A DNA stretch of 64,000 bases from Paenibacillus naphthalenovorans (GCF_900099895.1 NZ_FNDY01000006.1:171601-235600); one strand, 5' to 3'. Positions 50,816-60,064 are shown, numbered from the stretch's first letter. Numbers and translations are program-made. The notes: generated by a model from the sequence alone, not told the origin.

Positions 50816-53509
50816 ATGCGAAGTGTAGTTCCGTTCGAAGCGGGTCATGCCGGTATGAAGCAATGGCTGGGCGGCAAAGGAGCCAATCTGGCGGAAATGA
50901 CCAAGGTCGGATTGCCGGTGCCCCCCGGATTTACAATTACTACCGAAGTGTGCCGAGCGTATTATGCCGCAGGCGGACAGCTTCCCAAGGGGCTTATGGA
51001 CGAGGTAGCGCAAGCGTTGAAACAGTTAGAGTCGGCGAAAGGCCAGCGATTCGGCGACCCGCAGAATCCGCTGCTGGTATCCGTACGGTCCGGTTCGGTC
51101 ACCTCGATGCCCGGCATGATGGATACGATCCTAAACCTGGGCATGAATGACGAAACCGTCCGGGGGCTTGCGGCTTTAACCGGTAACCCGCGTTTCGCTT
51201 ATGATTGCTACCGGCGGTTGATTCAAATGTTCGGCAACGTCGTATTTGATCTGGAGTCCTATCATTTTGAAGGCCTGCTTCATCGTCTGAAGCAGCAAAC
51301 CGGCGCTGAATATGACAGCCAGGTGAGTGCTGAGGGCTGGATGCGGTTAATTGAAGAATACAAAGCGGTCGTACTCAAAGAAACGGGACGCCCGTTCCCG
51401 CAGAAGGTGGAGGAACAGCTGGAGCTGGCGGTGGAAGCTGTTTTCCGTTCGTGGAACAATGCTCGTGCGAAGGTGTACCGCAAGGTGCACCATATCCCGG
51501 ATGAGCAGGGCACGGCTGTAAATATTCAGTCGATGGTTTTCGGCAATATGGGAAGCGATTGCGGTACGGGCGTAGTGTTCACCCGCAATCCGTCCACCGG
51601 GGAGAAGTCGCTGTACGGCGAATACTTGATGAACGCGCAGGGGGAAGATGTTGTCGCCGGTGTTCGGACTCCGGTACCGATAGCCGAACTGAAGAATGAC
51701 ATGCCGGAAGTGTTTGACCAACTGCTGAGTACCGCGGAAGCGCTGGAGCTGCACTACAAGGATATGCAGGACATTGAATTTACCGTCGAGCGAGGAAAGC
51801 TGTATCTGCTGCAAACGCGGGATGGTAAACGGACTGCGCAGGCAGCTGTCAAGATTGCGGTGGATCTCGTGCACGAAAGGATTCTGGAGCGGGGGGAAGC
51901 GATTGAGCGGATCGAGCCGTTTCATCTGGATCAGCTGCTGCACCGGGCGATTGATACCGACAAACCGCTTGATGTGCTTGCTGTCGGATTACCGGCTTCC
52001 CCGGGTGCGGCAACGGGCGCTGCTGTCTTCGATGCCGATACGGCGGAGTCTTGGGCGCGGGAAGGCCGTAAAGTGATCCTGATCCGTACGGAAACTACGC
52101 CGGAAGATATTCACGGGGTGCTGGCCGCCGAAGGCGTGCTGACAAGCCGAGGCGGTATGACGAGCCATGCAGCCGTTGTCGCGCGCGGAATGGGCAAGCC
52201 ATGCGTCTGCGGCTGCGAGTCGATTCGTATTGAGGATCGTATCTTTAGCGTTGAGGTCGACGGTAAACTGAGGATTGTCCGGGAAGGCGACGACATCTCG
52301 ATTGACGGTGCGTCGGGACGCGTCATTCTGGGGGGCGTCAGCCTGAGGGAGCCGGTAATCACTACGGAGCTGCAGCAGCTGCTTGGTTGGGCGGACTCCA
52401 TCCGGAAGCTGCAGATCTACACGAATGCGGATACGCCGGACGATGCGGCCAAAGCACGAAGCTTCGGTGCCGAAGGCATTGGCCTGTGCCGGACGGAGCA
52501 TATGTTTATGTCCGCCGAGCGGGTTCCCGTCGTACAGGAGATGATTCTGGCTGAAACGGAAGAGGAACGGAGTAAGGCGTTGGCGCAGCTGCTGCCTATG
52601 CAGCAGGAGGATTTTGCGGGCATTTTTAAAGCGATGAGCGGTCTTCCTGTGACGATCCGGCTGCTGGATCCGCCGCTTCATGAGTTTTTGCCAAACCTGG
52701 AGCAGTTGATCGTCCAGCAGGAGAGATTGCGCTACCAGCCGGATGCGGATCCGGCAGAGCTAGAACAGCTCGACAAGCTGCTGCGCAAGGTGAGAGCGCT
52801 TCACGAGATGAACCCGATGCTGGGAACCCGGGGCTGCCGCCTAGGGCTGGTGCTGCCTGAGATTTACGAGATGCAGGTGGAGGCTGTTTTCCGCGCTGCG
52901 CTCAGCTGCCTGAATGAACAGGTGGAGGCCAGGCCCGACATCATGATTCCGCTCGTAGGCCATGCCAATGAACTGAAGCGGATGCGCGAGCTGGTCGAGC
53001 GCAAAGCCGAGGAGGTACTGGGCGATGCCGCACGCACCTTCCGTTACCGGATCGGCACGATGATCGAGGTGCCCCGTGCTGCCGTGACGGCGGCACAAAT
53101 TGCGGCTCATGCGGATTTCTTCTCTTTTGGCACGAACGATTTGACTCAAATGACGTTCGGTTACAGCCGCGACGATGCGGAAGGCAAGTTTCTTACCCAT
53201 TATGTGGAATCGAATCTGCTGCCGGACAATCCGTTCCAGGTGCTGGATCGGGATGGCGTGGGAAGATTGATTGAGTGGGCGGTCGAACAGGGCAAATCCG
53301 TGAAGCCGCAGCTCAAAACGAGTATCTGTGGCGAACATGGCGGCGACAAGCAATCGATCTTCTTCTGTCATGCGGTAGGACTGGACTATGTCAGCTGTTC
53401 CCCTTACCGGGTACCTCTCGCCCGTATCGCTGCAGCGCAGGCGCAGCTGGCTTTGGGTAAAGCTCAAAAAAACGAGGAGACGGGTCTTATACCGGAACGA
53501 AGCGCATAA
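50816..53509 (+). CDS. ppdK: Pyruvate, phosphate dikinase
   Basis: Interconverts pyruvate + ATP + Pi and PEP + AMP + PPi. The 897-residue enzyme has an N-terminal nucleotide-binding part (GGKGANLAEMTKVGLPVPPG, RSGSVTSMPGMMDTILNLGM, TRNPSTGEKSLYGE), the swivelling phosphohistidine domain LTSRGGMTSHAAVVARGMGK (catalytic His at ~450, regulatory Thr just before it) and a C-terminal PEP/pyruvate barrel with GTNDLTQMTFGYSRDD and TSICGEHGGD (catalytic Cys at ~838). AGGAGGG precedes ATG 50816. No PDRP (DUF299) kinase gene is adjacent. It would feed PEP to gluconeogenesis, consistent with the anaplerotic and catabolic genes elsewhere in the window. Confidence 0.95.
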   Translation: MRSVVPFEAGHAGMKQWLGGKGANLAEMTKVGLPVPPGFTITTEVCRAYYAAGGQLPKGLMDEVAQALKQLESAKGQRFGDPQNPLLVSVRSGSVTSMPGMMDTILNLGMNDETVRGLAALTGNPRFAYDCYRRLIQMFGNVVFDLESYHFEGLLHRLKQQTGAEYDSQVSAEGWMRLIEEYKAVVLKETGRPFPQKVEEQLELAVEAVFRSWNNARAKVYRKVHHIPDEQGTAVNIQSMVFGNMGSDCGTGVVFTRNPSTGEKSLYGEYLMNAQGEDVVAGVRTPVPIAELKNDMPEVFDQLLSTAEALELHYKDMQDIEFTVERGKLYLLQTRDGKRTAQAAVKIAVDLVHERILERGEAIERIEPFHLDQLLHRAIDTDKPLDVLAVGLPASPGAATGAAVFDADTAESWAREGRKVILIRTETTPEDIHGVLAAEGVLTSRGGMTSHAAVVARGMGKPCVCGCESIRIEDRIFSVEVDGKLRIVREGDDISIDGASGRVILGGVSLREPVITTELQQLLGWADSIRKLQIYTNADTPDDAAKARSFGAEGIGLCRTEHMFMSAERVPVVQEMILAETEEERSKALAQLLPMQQEDFAGIFKAMSGLPVTIRLLDPPLHEFLPNLEQLIVQQERLRYQPDADPAELEQLDKLLRKVRALHEMNPMLGTRGCRLGLVLPEIYEMQVEAVFRAALSCLNEQVEARPDIMIPLVGHANELKRMRELVERKAEEVLGDAARTFRYRIGTMIEVPRAAVTAAQIAAHADFFSFGTNDLTQMTFGYSRDDAEGKFLTHYVESNLLPDNPFQVLDRDGVGRLIEWAVEQGKSVKPQLKTSICGEHGGDKQSIFFCHAVGLDYVSCSPYRVPLARIAAAQAQLALGKAQKNEETGLIPERSA

Positions 53510-53588
53510 CCGGTAAACAATGGAAACTTGATGTAATAGATGATATACTTAATTGATGACAACATAATGAGATGGAGTGTATAACAGC

Positions 53589-54032
53589 ATGGAAAAAACG
53601 TTCTTAATGATCAAGCCGGACGGAGTGCAGCGCCAATTAATCGGCAAGATCGTGCAGCGCTTTGAGGACAAAGGGTTTCAGCTCATCGGAGCGAAGCTGA
53701 TTCAAATCACAAAGGAGCAGGCGGAGTACCATTACGCTGAACACAAGGAAAGACCGTTCTTCGGCGAGCTCGTGCAGTTCATTACGTCCGGTCCGGTATT
53801 TGCGATGGTATGGCAGGGTCACAATGTCATTCAATTGTCCCGTACGATGATGGGCAAGACCAATCCGTTGGATGCGGCCCCGGGAACGATCCGAGGCGAT
53901 TTTGCAGTACAAACGGGAAATAATATCATTCACGGTTCCGACTCTCCGGAGAGTGCGGCACGGGAAATCGCTCATTTTTTCAAACCGGAAGAACTGCTTT
54001 CCTATGAGCGTTCGATTCAAAGCTGGATTTAA
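53589..54032 (+). CDS. ndk: Nucleoside diphosphate kinase
   Basis: Transfers the gamma-phosphate of ATP to nucleoside diphosphates. The 147-residue protein starts [20 protein letters not shown], has [20 protein letters not shown] and the active-site His in [20 protein letters not shown] 53589 gives the family N-terminus; the frame extends to a GTG at 53577 inside GGAGTG. It is monocistronic, between ppdK and a strong terminator. Confidence 0.96.
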   Translation: MEKTFLMIKPDGVQRQLIGKIVQRFEDKGFQLIGAKLIQITKEQAEYHYAEHKERPFFGELVQFITSGPVFAMVWQGHNVIQLSRTMMGKTNPLDAAPGTIRGDFAVQTGNNIIHGSDSPESAAREIAHFFKPEELLSYERSIQSWI

Positions 54033-54036
54033 AAAA

Positions 54037-54078
54037 AATCGGCCCTGACTCGCTTTTATTGCGAGCAGGGCCGATTTG
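54037..54078 (+). terminator. Rho-independent terminator after ndk
   Basis: AAATCGGCCCTG (54037-54048) and CAGGGCCGATTT (54067-54078) with an inner CTCGC/GCGAG stem. Confidence 0.75.
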
Positions 54079-54155
54079 CGTTTCCTTATACTAACCGTTT
54101 CGGGAAGCGATCCAATGAGTGTATATATCCCTTTCCGGGAGCGGGGCGAGGCCAT

Positions 54156-54205
54156 GGGCAGCCGGGTTTGAATTGGAATTTATAGATTCAAAGGTATGGC
54201 TGCCC
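54156..54205. repeat. Two-part inverted repeat in the ndk-yjcZ gap
   Basis: Outer arms GGGCAGCC (54156-54163) / GGCTGCCC (54198-54205) and inner arms TTTGAAT (54167-54173) / ATTCAAA (54186-54192). No T-run on either side, so not an obvious terminator. Confidence 0.6.
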
Positions 54206-54240
54206 TTCCTCTAACGATGTGTTCTGAAGTTGTGAGAAGA

Positions 54241-54261
54241 AAGGAGTTCTATGAACTCCTT
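54241..54261 (-). terminator. Terminator of the yjcZ pair
   Basis: AAGGAGTTC / GAACTCCTT 9-bp stem with 3-base loop; on the minus strand TCTTCTC follows. Confidence 0.5.
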
Positions 54262-54283
54262 TTCTAACGATTCCGTAGAATCA

Positions 54284-54385
54284 TTAGATCCAGTAAGCAC
54301 GAAGTACGATAACCAGAAGAATAAAGAGAACCAGAATAACACCTGTCGACGTACGCCAGCCAAAACCAAGTGCGTGGCTCACCAT
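54284..54385 (-). CDS. YjcZ-family sporulation miniprotein (copy 2)
   Basis: A 33-residue protein: MVSHALGFGWRTSTG followed by one hydrophobic helix VILVLFILLVIVLRAYWI. It has the family form (short Gly-rich head, single membrane helix, aromatic end) and is nearly the same in its helix as the gene 60 bp upstream. GGGAGG lies 5 bases before ATG 54385, and 8 before the next codon GTG. In B. subtilis members of this family are expressed during sporulation. The gene is too short for routine gene calling. Confidence 0.75.
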   Translation of the reverse strand: MVSHALGFGWRTSTGVILVLFILLVIVLRAYWI

Positions 54386-54444
54386 ATTCACCTCCCGAAT
54401 CAAGAATCGGGCAAAAATGTCAAAGCGCTGATGGTCCGGTTATT

Positions 54445-54552
54445 TTAGATGAACCATGCAGTAGAAACAATGACAAGAAGAATAAAGAGTACGAGAATAA
54501 CACCAGTAGAAGTGAAGCCGCCGCCAAATCCAAATCCTTTTACGCAGCTCAT
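54445..54552 (-). CDS. YjcZ-family sporulation miniprotein (copy 1)
   Basis: A 35-residue protein with the Gly-rich head MSCVKGFGFGGGFTSTG and the membrane helix VILVLFILLVIVSTAWFI, matching the YjcZ/DUF-type sporulation family closely. GGAGG is 9 bases before ATG 54552. A CATATGATA box (54592-54584, minus strand) in front resembles the -10 of mother-cell sporulation promoters. It forms a tandem pair with the gene at 54284-54385, followed by a hairpin. Confidence 0.85.
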   Translation of the reverse strand: MSCVKGFGFGGGFTSTGVILVLFILLVIVSTAWFI

Positions 54553-54583
54553 CGATAACATCCTCCTTCCGCTTGATCTTCTG

Positions 54584-54592
54584 TATCATATG
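54584..54592 (-). promoter_or_regulatory. Sporulation-type -10 box before the yjcZ pair
   Basis: On the minus strand CATATGATA fits the CATA-N3-TA -10 pattern of sigma-E/sigma-K promoters, about 32 bases before the start codon. The -35 is not clear. Confidence 0.4.
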
Positions 54593-54744
54593 CAGGTTAA
54601 AGATTCAGGGATTGGACGCTACGAAAATAGTCAGATGACCTTATGGGTTGAATAACCCTTGAGGGGCGGACAGGGCTGCCAGATCATTCCATGTTCCGCC
54701 GGGAATCTTCAAGACGCATTGCGCATGCATTAAGGTTGAGCCGC

Positions 54745-55860
54745 TTATTTCAGATTTTCGGGATTTAAAGGGATCAGCTCCGGGATAACAAAAAGCCCGT
54801 CTTTGCGAATGAGCCGGTCATCAAAGTAAATCTCTCCTCCGCCATACTCCGGTCTTTGGATCAGTACCAAATCCCAGTGGATCGAGGATCGGTTGCCGTT
54901 ATCGGCTTCATCATAGGCTTGGCCGGGGGTAAAGTGAATGCTTCCGGCTATTTTTTCATCAAACAGAATGTCCTTCATCGGATTTAATATGAATGGATTG
55001 ATGCCGATAGCGAACTCTCCGACAAACCTCGCCCCGTCATCCGTATCGAAAATTTGATTAATCCGCTTTGTATCATTCGCTGTCGCTTCAATAATTTTGC
55101 CGTTCTCAAAACGCAGCTTTACATTCTCAAATACAAAGCCGTTGTAAGGGCTTGGGGTATTATAAGAAATCACTCCGTTAACGGAATCCCTGACCGGAGC
55201 AGTAAAGACTTCGCCGTCCGGGATGTTCATCTCTCCTGCGCACTTGATCGCGGGAATGTCTTTAATCGAGAAGGTCAGATCCGTCCCATCAGCTATTAAC
55301 CGGACTTTATCCGTCTTATTCATCAAATCGACCAGCGCATCCATTGCTTTGCTCATTTTGGAGTAGTCCATCGTACATACGTCAAAGTAAAGCTTTTCGA
55401 AAGCTTCCGTGCTCATGGAGGCCAGCTGGGACATGGACGGCGTCGGGTAGCGCAGCACGACCCACTTCGTCTTTTTCACACGAATCGTGGAGTGGACGTT
55501 ATGGTTGTAGAATTTGTTGTAAAGCTTCATATTCTCGTCGGGAACATCCGATAGCTCATAAATGTTGTTTCCGCCGCGCACACCGATATAGGCCTGCATC
55601 CGGGTCATTTGATACGCGTCGAAGTCCGCCCATGTTTTGATTTGTTCTTCCGTTGCGTTCATCAGCAGTTCCCTGGTCACTTGATGATCCCGCAGGTTGA
55701 CAAAAGGCCGGCCTCCGGCTTTATGTATCTTTTGGACAATGGATTTAACCAGCGGATTTTCGATGCCGAAGGCTTCAACGAGAACATTCTCTCCGGGTTG
55801 AACCTTGGTCGAGTAGTTAACCAAAACATCCGCTAATCGTTCTATTCTTGGATCTAACAT
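54745..55860 (-). CDS. Aminopeptidase, M29 family
   Basis: A metal-dependent (Co/Zn) leucyl-type aminopeptidase related to AmpS/PepS, 371 residues. The metal-binding Glu and His/Asp residues of M29 are in KCAGEMNIPDGEVFTAP, RFVGEFAIGINPFI and GSIHFTPGQAYDEADNGNRS followed by IHWDLV. Conserved N-terminal parts are LADVLVNYSTKVQPGENVLV and RPFVNLRDHQVTRELL. ATG 55860 is preferred; an in-frame GTG at 55872 overlaps AAGGG. It trims N-terminal residues from peptides in the cytosol. Confidence 0.92.
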   Translation of the reverse strand: MLDPRIERLADVLVNYSTKVQPGENVLVEAFGIENPLVKSIVQKIHKAGGRPFVNLRDHQVTRELLMNATEEQIKTWADFDAYQMTRMQAYIGVRGGNNIYELSDVPDENMKLYNKFYNHNVHSTIRVKKTKWVVLRYPTPSMSQLASMSTEAFEKLYFDVCTMDYSKMSKAMDALVDLMNKTDKVRLIADGTDLTFSIKDIPAIKCAGEMNIPDGEVFTAPVRDSVNGVISYNTPSPYNGFVFENVKLRFENGKIIEATANDTKRINQIFDTDDGARFVGEFAIGINPFILNPMKDILFDEKIAGSIHFTPGQAYDEADNGNRSSIHWDLVLIQRPEYGGGEIYFDDRLIRKDGLFVIPELIPLNPENLK

Positions 55861-56105
55861 GATTGGATTCACCCTTCATTTGGATTTTTGACCTATCTAT
55901 ATTATATTCTTTTTTTCCAATAATCCTACTTTATTCTCAACTCTGTCAATTCATCGTTCAGCATCGGAGACGGACGGTCCGGGGTAACCAAGAAATGGAA
56001 GGTACGGACACGAGGTTTCTGCCATGATTCGCTGCATTGGCGGTCGCCGGAATCGTAAGGGGGCAAATAGGTATCGAAGCTTGTGCGGTTCGAGGTAATC
56101 GGCCG

Positions 56106-56133
56106 TTGACAAAACCCGTATCCAGTTTATTCT
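56106..56133 (+). promoter_or_regulatory. Promoter of the AbrB-family transporter gene
   Basis: TTGACA (56106-56111), 16-base spacer, TATTCT (56128-56133). The rest of the 334-bp gap (55861-56194) shows no other feature. Confidence 0.45.
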
Positions 56134-56194
56134 TATATAGAGGATATTGAACGGGTTTTCTTTATGTTCCATTAAGTGAAAGAAGGTTTTCATC

Positions 56195-57259
56195 ATGTTG
56201 AAACTGACGGAAACGCTGGCGGTCACCTTTGTGGGAGGACTGCTGTTCACGCTGCTCCACGTTCCGCTCAGCTGGATGCTGGGCCCGCTCACGGCCGTGA
56301 TGCTGTGGCAAGGACTGCTGAAGAGGGAGTTGAAGTGGCCGGTCGGGTTACGGAACGCGGGATTGCTTCTGCTGGGCTACAGCATGGGGCTTTCGTTTAC
56401 CGCTGAAAGCGCACGTCAAATTGCCGGTCAGCTGCCATCCATGCTGCTGGCCACGGTAATCACTGTCGGTTTTAGCCTGGCTTGTGCCTGGTTTACCGCC
56501 CGACAAACGGGCATTACGCTCCAAAGCAGCATGATCGGCAGTATTCCCGGGGGCTTGTCGCAGATGGTCGTGCTCAGCGAAGAAATTGAAGGAGCGGATC
56601 ATACGGTGGTCTCCTTTATGCAGACCATCCGTCTGCTGACGGTGATCTTCGTTGTGCCGTTCCTTGCCGTGCATGGTCTGGCCGAATCGACAGCTCCCGG
56701 AGCGGGAGTTCTTCCTCCGCCTGCGGAGGTATTGGCGGCAGGTTTTCCGCTTTGGGCGGTGCCGGTCATTGTGGCTGTCATTATCGCAGCGGCGCTGGTC
56801 GCTGTGCGCTTGAGGATGCCGACACCGTGGTTTCTCGGCCCGATCATTGTCGCAGCGGCGCTGACCGCGGCAGGCATGGCACCTCCGCATCTGCCGACAC
56901 CGCTGGTTCTCGCGGCGCAGTGGAGTCTCGGCATCTATCTCGGCCTCGGAATCCGGTTGAGCGCTCTGGCAGGCTGGCGGCTGCTGCTGCCTTATTCGTT
57001 CGCAGGCGGACTCGCCGTCGTCCTGCTGTCCTTGGCGCTTTCCTTTGGCTATAGTCAAGTGCTGCCGATCAGCTTCGTCACCGCCTTTCTCAGCACCTCG
57101 CCTGGCGGGATGACCGAAATGGGCGTAACGGCGGCAGCGGTAAAAGGCGATGTTTCCATCGTTGTCGCCTACCAGATGTTCCGTATCTTATTCATCCTTT
57201 TTATCGTCCCGTACTTGCTTCGTTGGGGCTTCCGCCGCCATGTAAGACAGCATGATTAA
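56195..57259 (+). CDS. AbrB-family membrane protein (PF05145)
   Basis: A 354-residue integral membrane protein with about ten helices in two repeats, starting TLAVTFVGGLLFTLLHVPLS and WMLGPLTAVMLWQG. The repeat signatures GSIPGGLSQMVVLSEEIEGA (first half) and STSPGGMTEMGVTAAAVKGD (second half) are those of the AbrB/"ammonia monooxygenase" family, which is not an ammonia monooxygenase and not the AbrB transcription factor; a transport role is assumed. GAAAGAAGG precedes ATG 56195. Confidence 0.88.
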   Translation: MLKLTETLAVTFVGGLLFTLLHVPLSWMLGPLTAVMLWQGLLKRELKWPVGLRNAGLLLLGYSMGLSFTAESARQIAGQLPSMLLATVITVGFSLACAWFTARQTGITLQSSMIGSIPGGLSQMVVLSEEIEGADHTVVSFMQTIRLLTVIFVVPFLAVHGLAESTAPGAGVLPPPAEVLAAGFPLWAVPVIVAVIIAAALVAVRLRMPTPWFLGPIIVAAALTAAGMAPPHLPTPLVLAAQWSLGIYLGLGIRLSALAGWRLLLPYSFAGGLAVVLLSLALSFGYSQVLPISFVTAFLSTSPGGMTEMGVTAAAVKGDVSIVVAYQMFRILFILFIVPYLLRWGFRRHVRQHD

Positions 57260-57305
57260 TGCCGTGAAGCGGGACGAACGCCTTCAGGTCAGCGGTAAAT
57301 CCATC

Positions 57306-57350
57306 AAAAAGACCCGTGCTCCTATCCGGGATAGGGCTCGGGTCTTTTTT
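57306..57350. terminator. Bidirectional terminator
   Basis: AAAAAGACCCG (57306-57316) and CGGGTCTTTTT (57339-57349) with a further CCTATCC/GGATAGG-like inner stem. It sits between convergent genes. Confidence 0.85.
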
Positions 57351-57361
57351 GGGTTATTGGC

Positions 57362-58297
57362 TTATACGGTCAACAGCAGCAATATGATCGAGGTTAATCC
57401 AAAGCATACGTTGATCAGGCAAAGGAACAGCACGACCTGCTTCGGATTCAACCCGCTGCGCAGCAGCCGGTAGTGCGCTTGGGTGGCGTCGGCCTGATAG
57501 ATCGGCCTGCCGTTCATGAGCCGCTTGAAGACCACGAACAGGTTGTCGAAGATCGGCACGCCGAGCGCCAGTATCGGGATCAAGAGCGACAGTACGGTAG
57601 CCTGCTTGAAGGCTCCGTCCAGCGCGATAACTCCGAGAAGAAAACCAAACAGGGTGGCGCCCGCATCGCCCATAAACACTTTGGCCGGAGGCTTGTTATA
57701 CCGCAAATAGGCTAGGGCCGCGCCCACGAGAATAATCGCCATGACGGCGGAATCCTGCTGGCCTTTGGTTAAGGCGACGATAAACAGCGTCACGGCGGCA
57801 ATCGCCGATAATCCGCCCGCCAGACCGTCCATGCCGTCGGTAAAATTAATGACGGTTGTCACTCCAAATATCCATGTGACCGTCAGGAAGAACTGAAGCC
57901 ATACCGGAAGAAGAATATCTTGACCAGTGAACGGATTGTTGAAGCCGTAGAACACGACGCCCGAGGCATATATGATGACTGCCGCCGAGAGCTGGACGAT
58001 CAGCTTTGGCCAGGCGGCCAGCTCCTTGCCGTGCGTTTTGTACCAGTCGTCCACCATGCCGATGGCGAGGATGAGCGTCGAGCCGACGAAAAGCGCTAAG
58101 GAGCGTTTCCAGTCATCCTGAACGAACAGCAGATAGGTTGAGAGAATCCCGGCGAATATGGCCAAGCCCGCGGTTAAAGGAATCGGTTCTCTATGAATTT
58201 TTCGTTCGCTATTTTCTTTGGGCTTGTCCACAAAATCGATGCGGAGAGCCAATTTTCGCAGCGGAGGAATAAGCAGAAAGACCAAGAGAAAGGACAT
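57362..58297 (-). CDS. Polyprenyl-phosphate glycosyl-1-phosphate transferase (TagO/MraY family)
   Basis: An integral membrane enzyme that attaches a sugar-1-phosphate to undecaprenyl phosphate, starting wall teichoic acid or polysaccharide synthesis. The 311+ residues have ten hydrophobic helices and the family motifs IGMVDDWYK (Asp pair), TTVINFTDGMDGLAGGLSAI and KVFMGDAGATLFGFLLG, with ATQAHYRLLRSGLNPKQ as the HIHH-like loop. ATG 58297 lacks a ribosome binding site and would cut the first helix. The frame extends upstream only to ATT codons; ATT 58321, 8 bases after GGGGG, would restore the helix (YFAAFLMSFLLVFLLIPPL). Confidence 0.88.
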   Translation of the reverse strand: MSFLLVFLLIPPLRKLALRIDFVDKPKENSERKIHREPIPLTAGLAIFAGILSTYLLFVQDDWKRSLALFVGSTLILAIGMVDDWYKTHGKELAAWPKLIVQLSAAVIIYASGVVFYGFNNPFTGQDILLPVWLQFFLTVTWIFGVTTVINFTDGMDGLAGGLSAIAAVTLFIVALTKGQQDSAVMAIILVGAALAYLRYNKPPAKVFMGDAGATLFGFLLGVIALDGAFKQATVLSLLIPILALGVPIFDNLFVVFKRLMNGRPIYQADATQAHYRLLRSGLNPKQVVLFLCLINVCFGLTSIILLLLTV

Positions 58298-58561
58298 GAG
58301 AAATGCGGCAAAATAAAGAATAACAATCGCCCCCGAAATCCGTCAAAATTCGAGTCTCAATGATTACCAATTATATCTTATCAGAAGATAGAGTTACAAG
58401 TTTAGTCACCGTTTTATCAGGGATTCGTCAGCCTTCTCATCTCTGGTTGTTCACAGCAAAATATGCATAGTTACCAATAAAATAAGCAAAAAAAGATGAG
58501 ATTATATACTATTTTTGCGATATGCTCTAAAAGAAGAAGGGGAATAAGGAGGAGCTCTGAT

Positions 58562-60064
58562 ATGGGTAAATTTGTACGGATCGCTGAAGCGCTGGCGGCA
58601 GGTCATGCGGTTCCGGCGAAGAGCGGCGATATCAAAGTGTATACGCAATCATTGGAAGCCTCGGATTCTACCAAGCTGGTGATGGTAAAAGACCTGGCGG
58701 ATCATACGAAATATTTGCTTGCTGTGGGTAAAGGCCGGCTGTTCGACGAATTACAGGGGATCATAGAGGACGGAGCCAAGCTGTGTCCGCTCACGCATGA
58801 TAACCGTTTGGTCTTGAACCGTTACTTTGATTATACGAAACCGCGCGCTTTCGGCACGCAATTCTCCACCCTCGGACTGGGCGACCGGCTTGGGATCGCT
58901 TCTCCGGGTCACATCAAGGCCGTCAAAGGAAAGGATGTGCGTCCGATTTTGGCGCAGCAAAGCATCCGTGAGGTGACTCTGACGGGACGCGATTATAAGC
59001 AGGTGCTGGATGCCGCCTGTTATGCCGTGTTCCAGGAAGGGTACAAGGACGGATTCGGAGCGGACGGCGACCACTTGAAGAAAGAAGAAGACATTCGGAT
59101 GGCGTTGGATCTCGGGTTTACCATGCTGACGCTCGACTGCTCCGACAAGATCGATCATTCGATTGAAAACTTGTCCGCTGCCGGGCAGGAAGCCAAGTAT
59201 GCCGGGCTCCGGCCGGATGTCCGCAGTCATTACGAAACGCTTTATCTTGGACAAACGTTCAGGGTTGCGGGGATTTCCATCACGTTCGACCGCGAAACGC
59301 TGATCAAGAATGTGCTGGTTTATGGGTCGGCCATCGATTTTATGGAGCATGTGTACAACACGTACATCAAAAACGCTGACAGCGAGGTTGACTTCGAAAT
59401 TTCGATTGATGAGACGGCCGCCCCGACGGGGCCTGAATCTCATTTTTTCGTTGCGAAGGAGCTTTACGGCAGAGGAGTGACGATTTACAGTCTGGCGCCC
59501 CGCTTTTGCGGCGAGTTCCAAAAAGGGATCGACTACATCGGCGATATCGAACAGTTCGAAAAAGAAATGCCCATCCATGCCGGCATTGCGGACGATTTCG
59601 GCTACAAGCTGAGCATTCACTCCGGCAGCGACAAATTCAGCGTGTTCCCGATGATCGGAAAATACACCGGCGGCCGTTTTCATGTCAAGACGGCGGGCAC
59701 CAACTGGCTAGAAGCGGTCCGTACCGCAGCCAAAGTGAAGCCTTCCCTCTATCGCCGTATGCACCGGTATGCGCTGGAGCATTTTGAAGAAGCGGCAGCC
59801 TACTATCATGTGACGACCGATATCAGCAAAATCGTTCCGCTGGATCAAGTGTCTGACGCTGATCTGGCCGATACGTATATGAATGAAGACAATGCCCGTC
59901 AATTGATCCATATTACGTACGGTATTTTGCTGCAGGCAAAGGATGAGCGGGGCGGCACCTTGTTTAAGGACGAATTGTACCGGACGCTCAGCGAGCAGGA
60001 AGAAGCTTACGAGCAATCGCTCATCTCCCATATCGGCAAACATATCGAATGGCTGGGCAAGTAA
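58562..60064 (+). CDS. uxaE: Tagaturonate epimerase
   Basis: C4-epimerase converting tagaturonate to fructuronate in hexuronate catabolism. The 500-residue protein shares with the Thermotoga-type enzyme the stretches FGTQFSTLGLGDRLGIASPG, PILAQQSIREVTLTGRDYKQ, FQEGYKDGFGADGDHLKKEE, FEISIDETAAPTGPESHFFV, SLAPRFCGEFQKGIDYIGD and HSGSDKFSVFPMIGKYTGG with HVKTAGTNWLEAVR. Conserved Asp, His and Glu in these parts hold the metal. GGAGGAG precedes ATG 58562. No other uronate genes (uxaC, uxuB, kdgK) are adjacent, so it stands alone. Confidence 0.88.
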   Translation: MGKFVRIAEALAAGHAVPAKSGDIKVYTQSLEASDSTKLVMVKDLADHTKYLLAVGKGRLFDELQGIIEDGAKLCPLTHDNRLVLNRYFDYTKPRAFGTQFSTLGLGDRLGIASPGHIKAVKGKDVRPILAQQSIREVTLTGRDYKQVLDAACYAVFQEGYKDGFGADGDHLKKEEDIRMALDLGFTMLTLDCSDKIDHSIENLSAAGQEAKYAGLRPDVRSHYETLYLGQTFRVAGISITFDRETLIKNVLVYGSAIDFMEHVYNTYIKNADSEVDFEISIDETAAPTGPESHFFVAKELYGRGVTIYSLAPRFCGEFQKGIDYIGDIEQFEKEMPIHAGIADDFGYKLSIHSGSDKFSVFPMIGKYTGGRFHVKTAGTNWLEAVRTAAKVKPSLYRRMHRYALEHFEEAAAYYHVTTDISKIVPLDQVSDADLADTYMNEDNARQLIHITYGILLQAKDERGGTLFKDELYRTLSEQEEAYEQSLISHIGKHIEWLGK

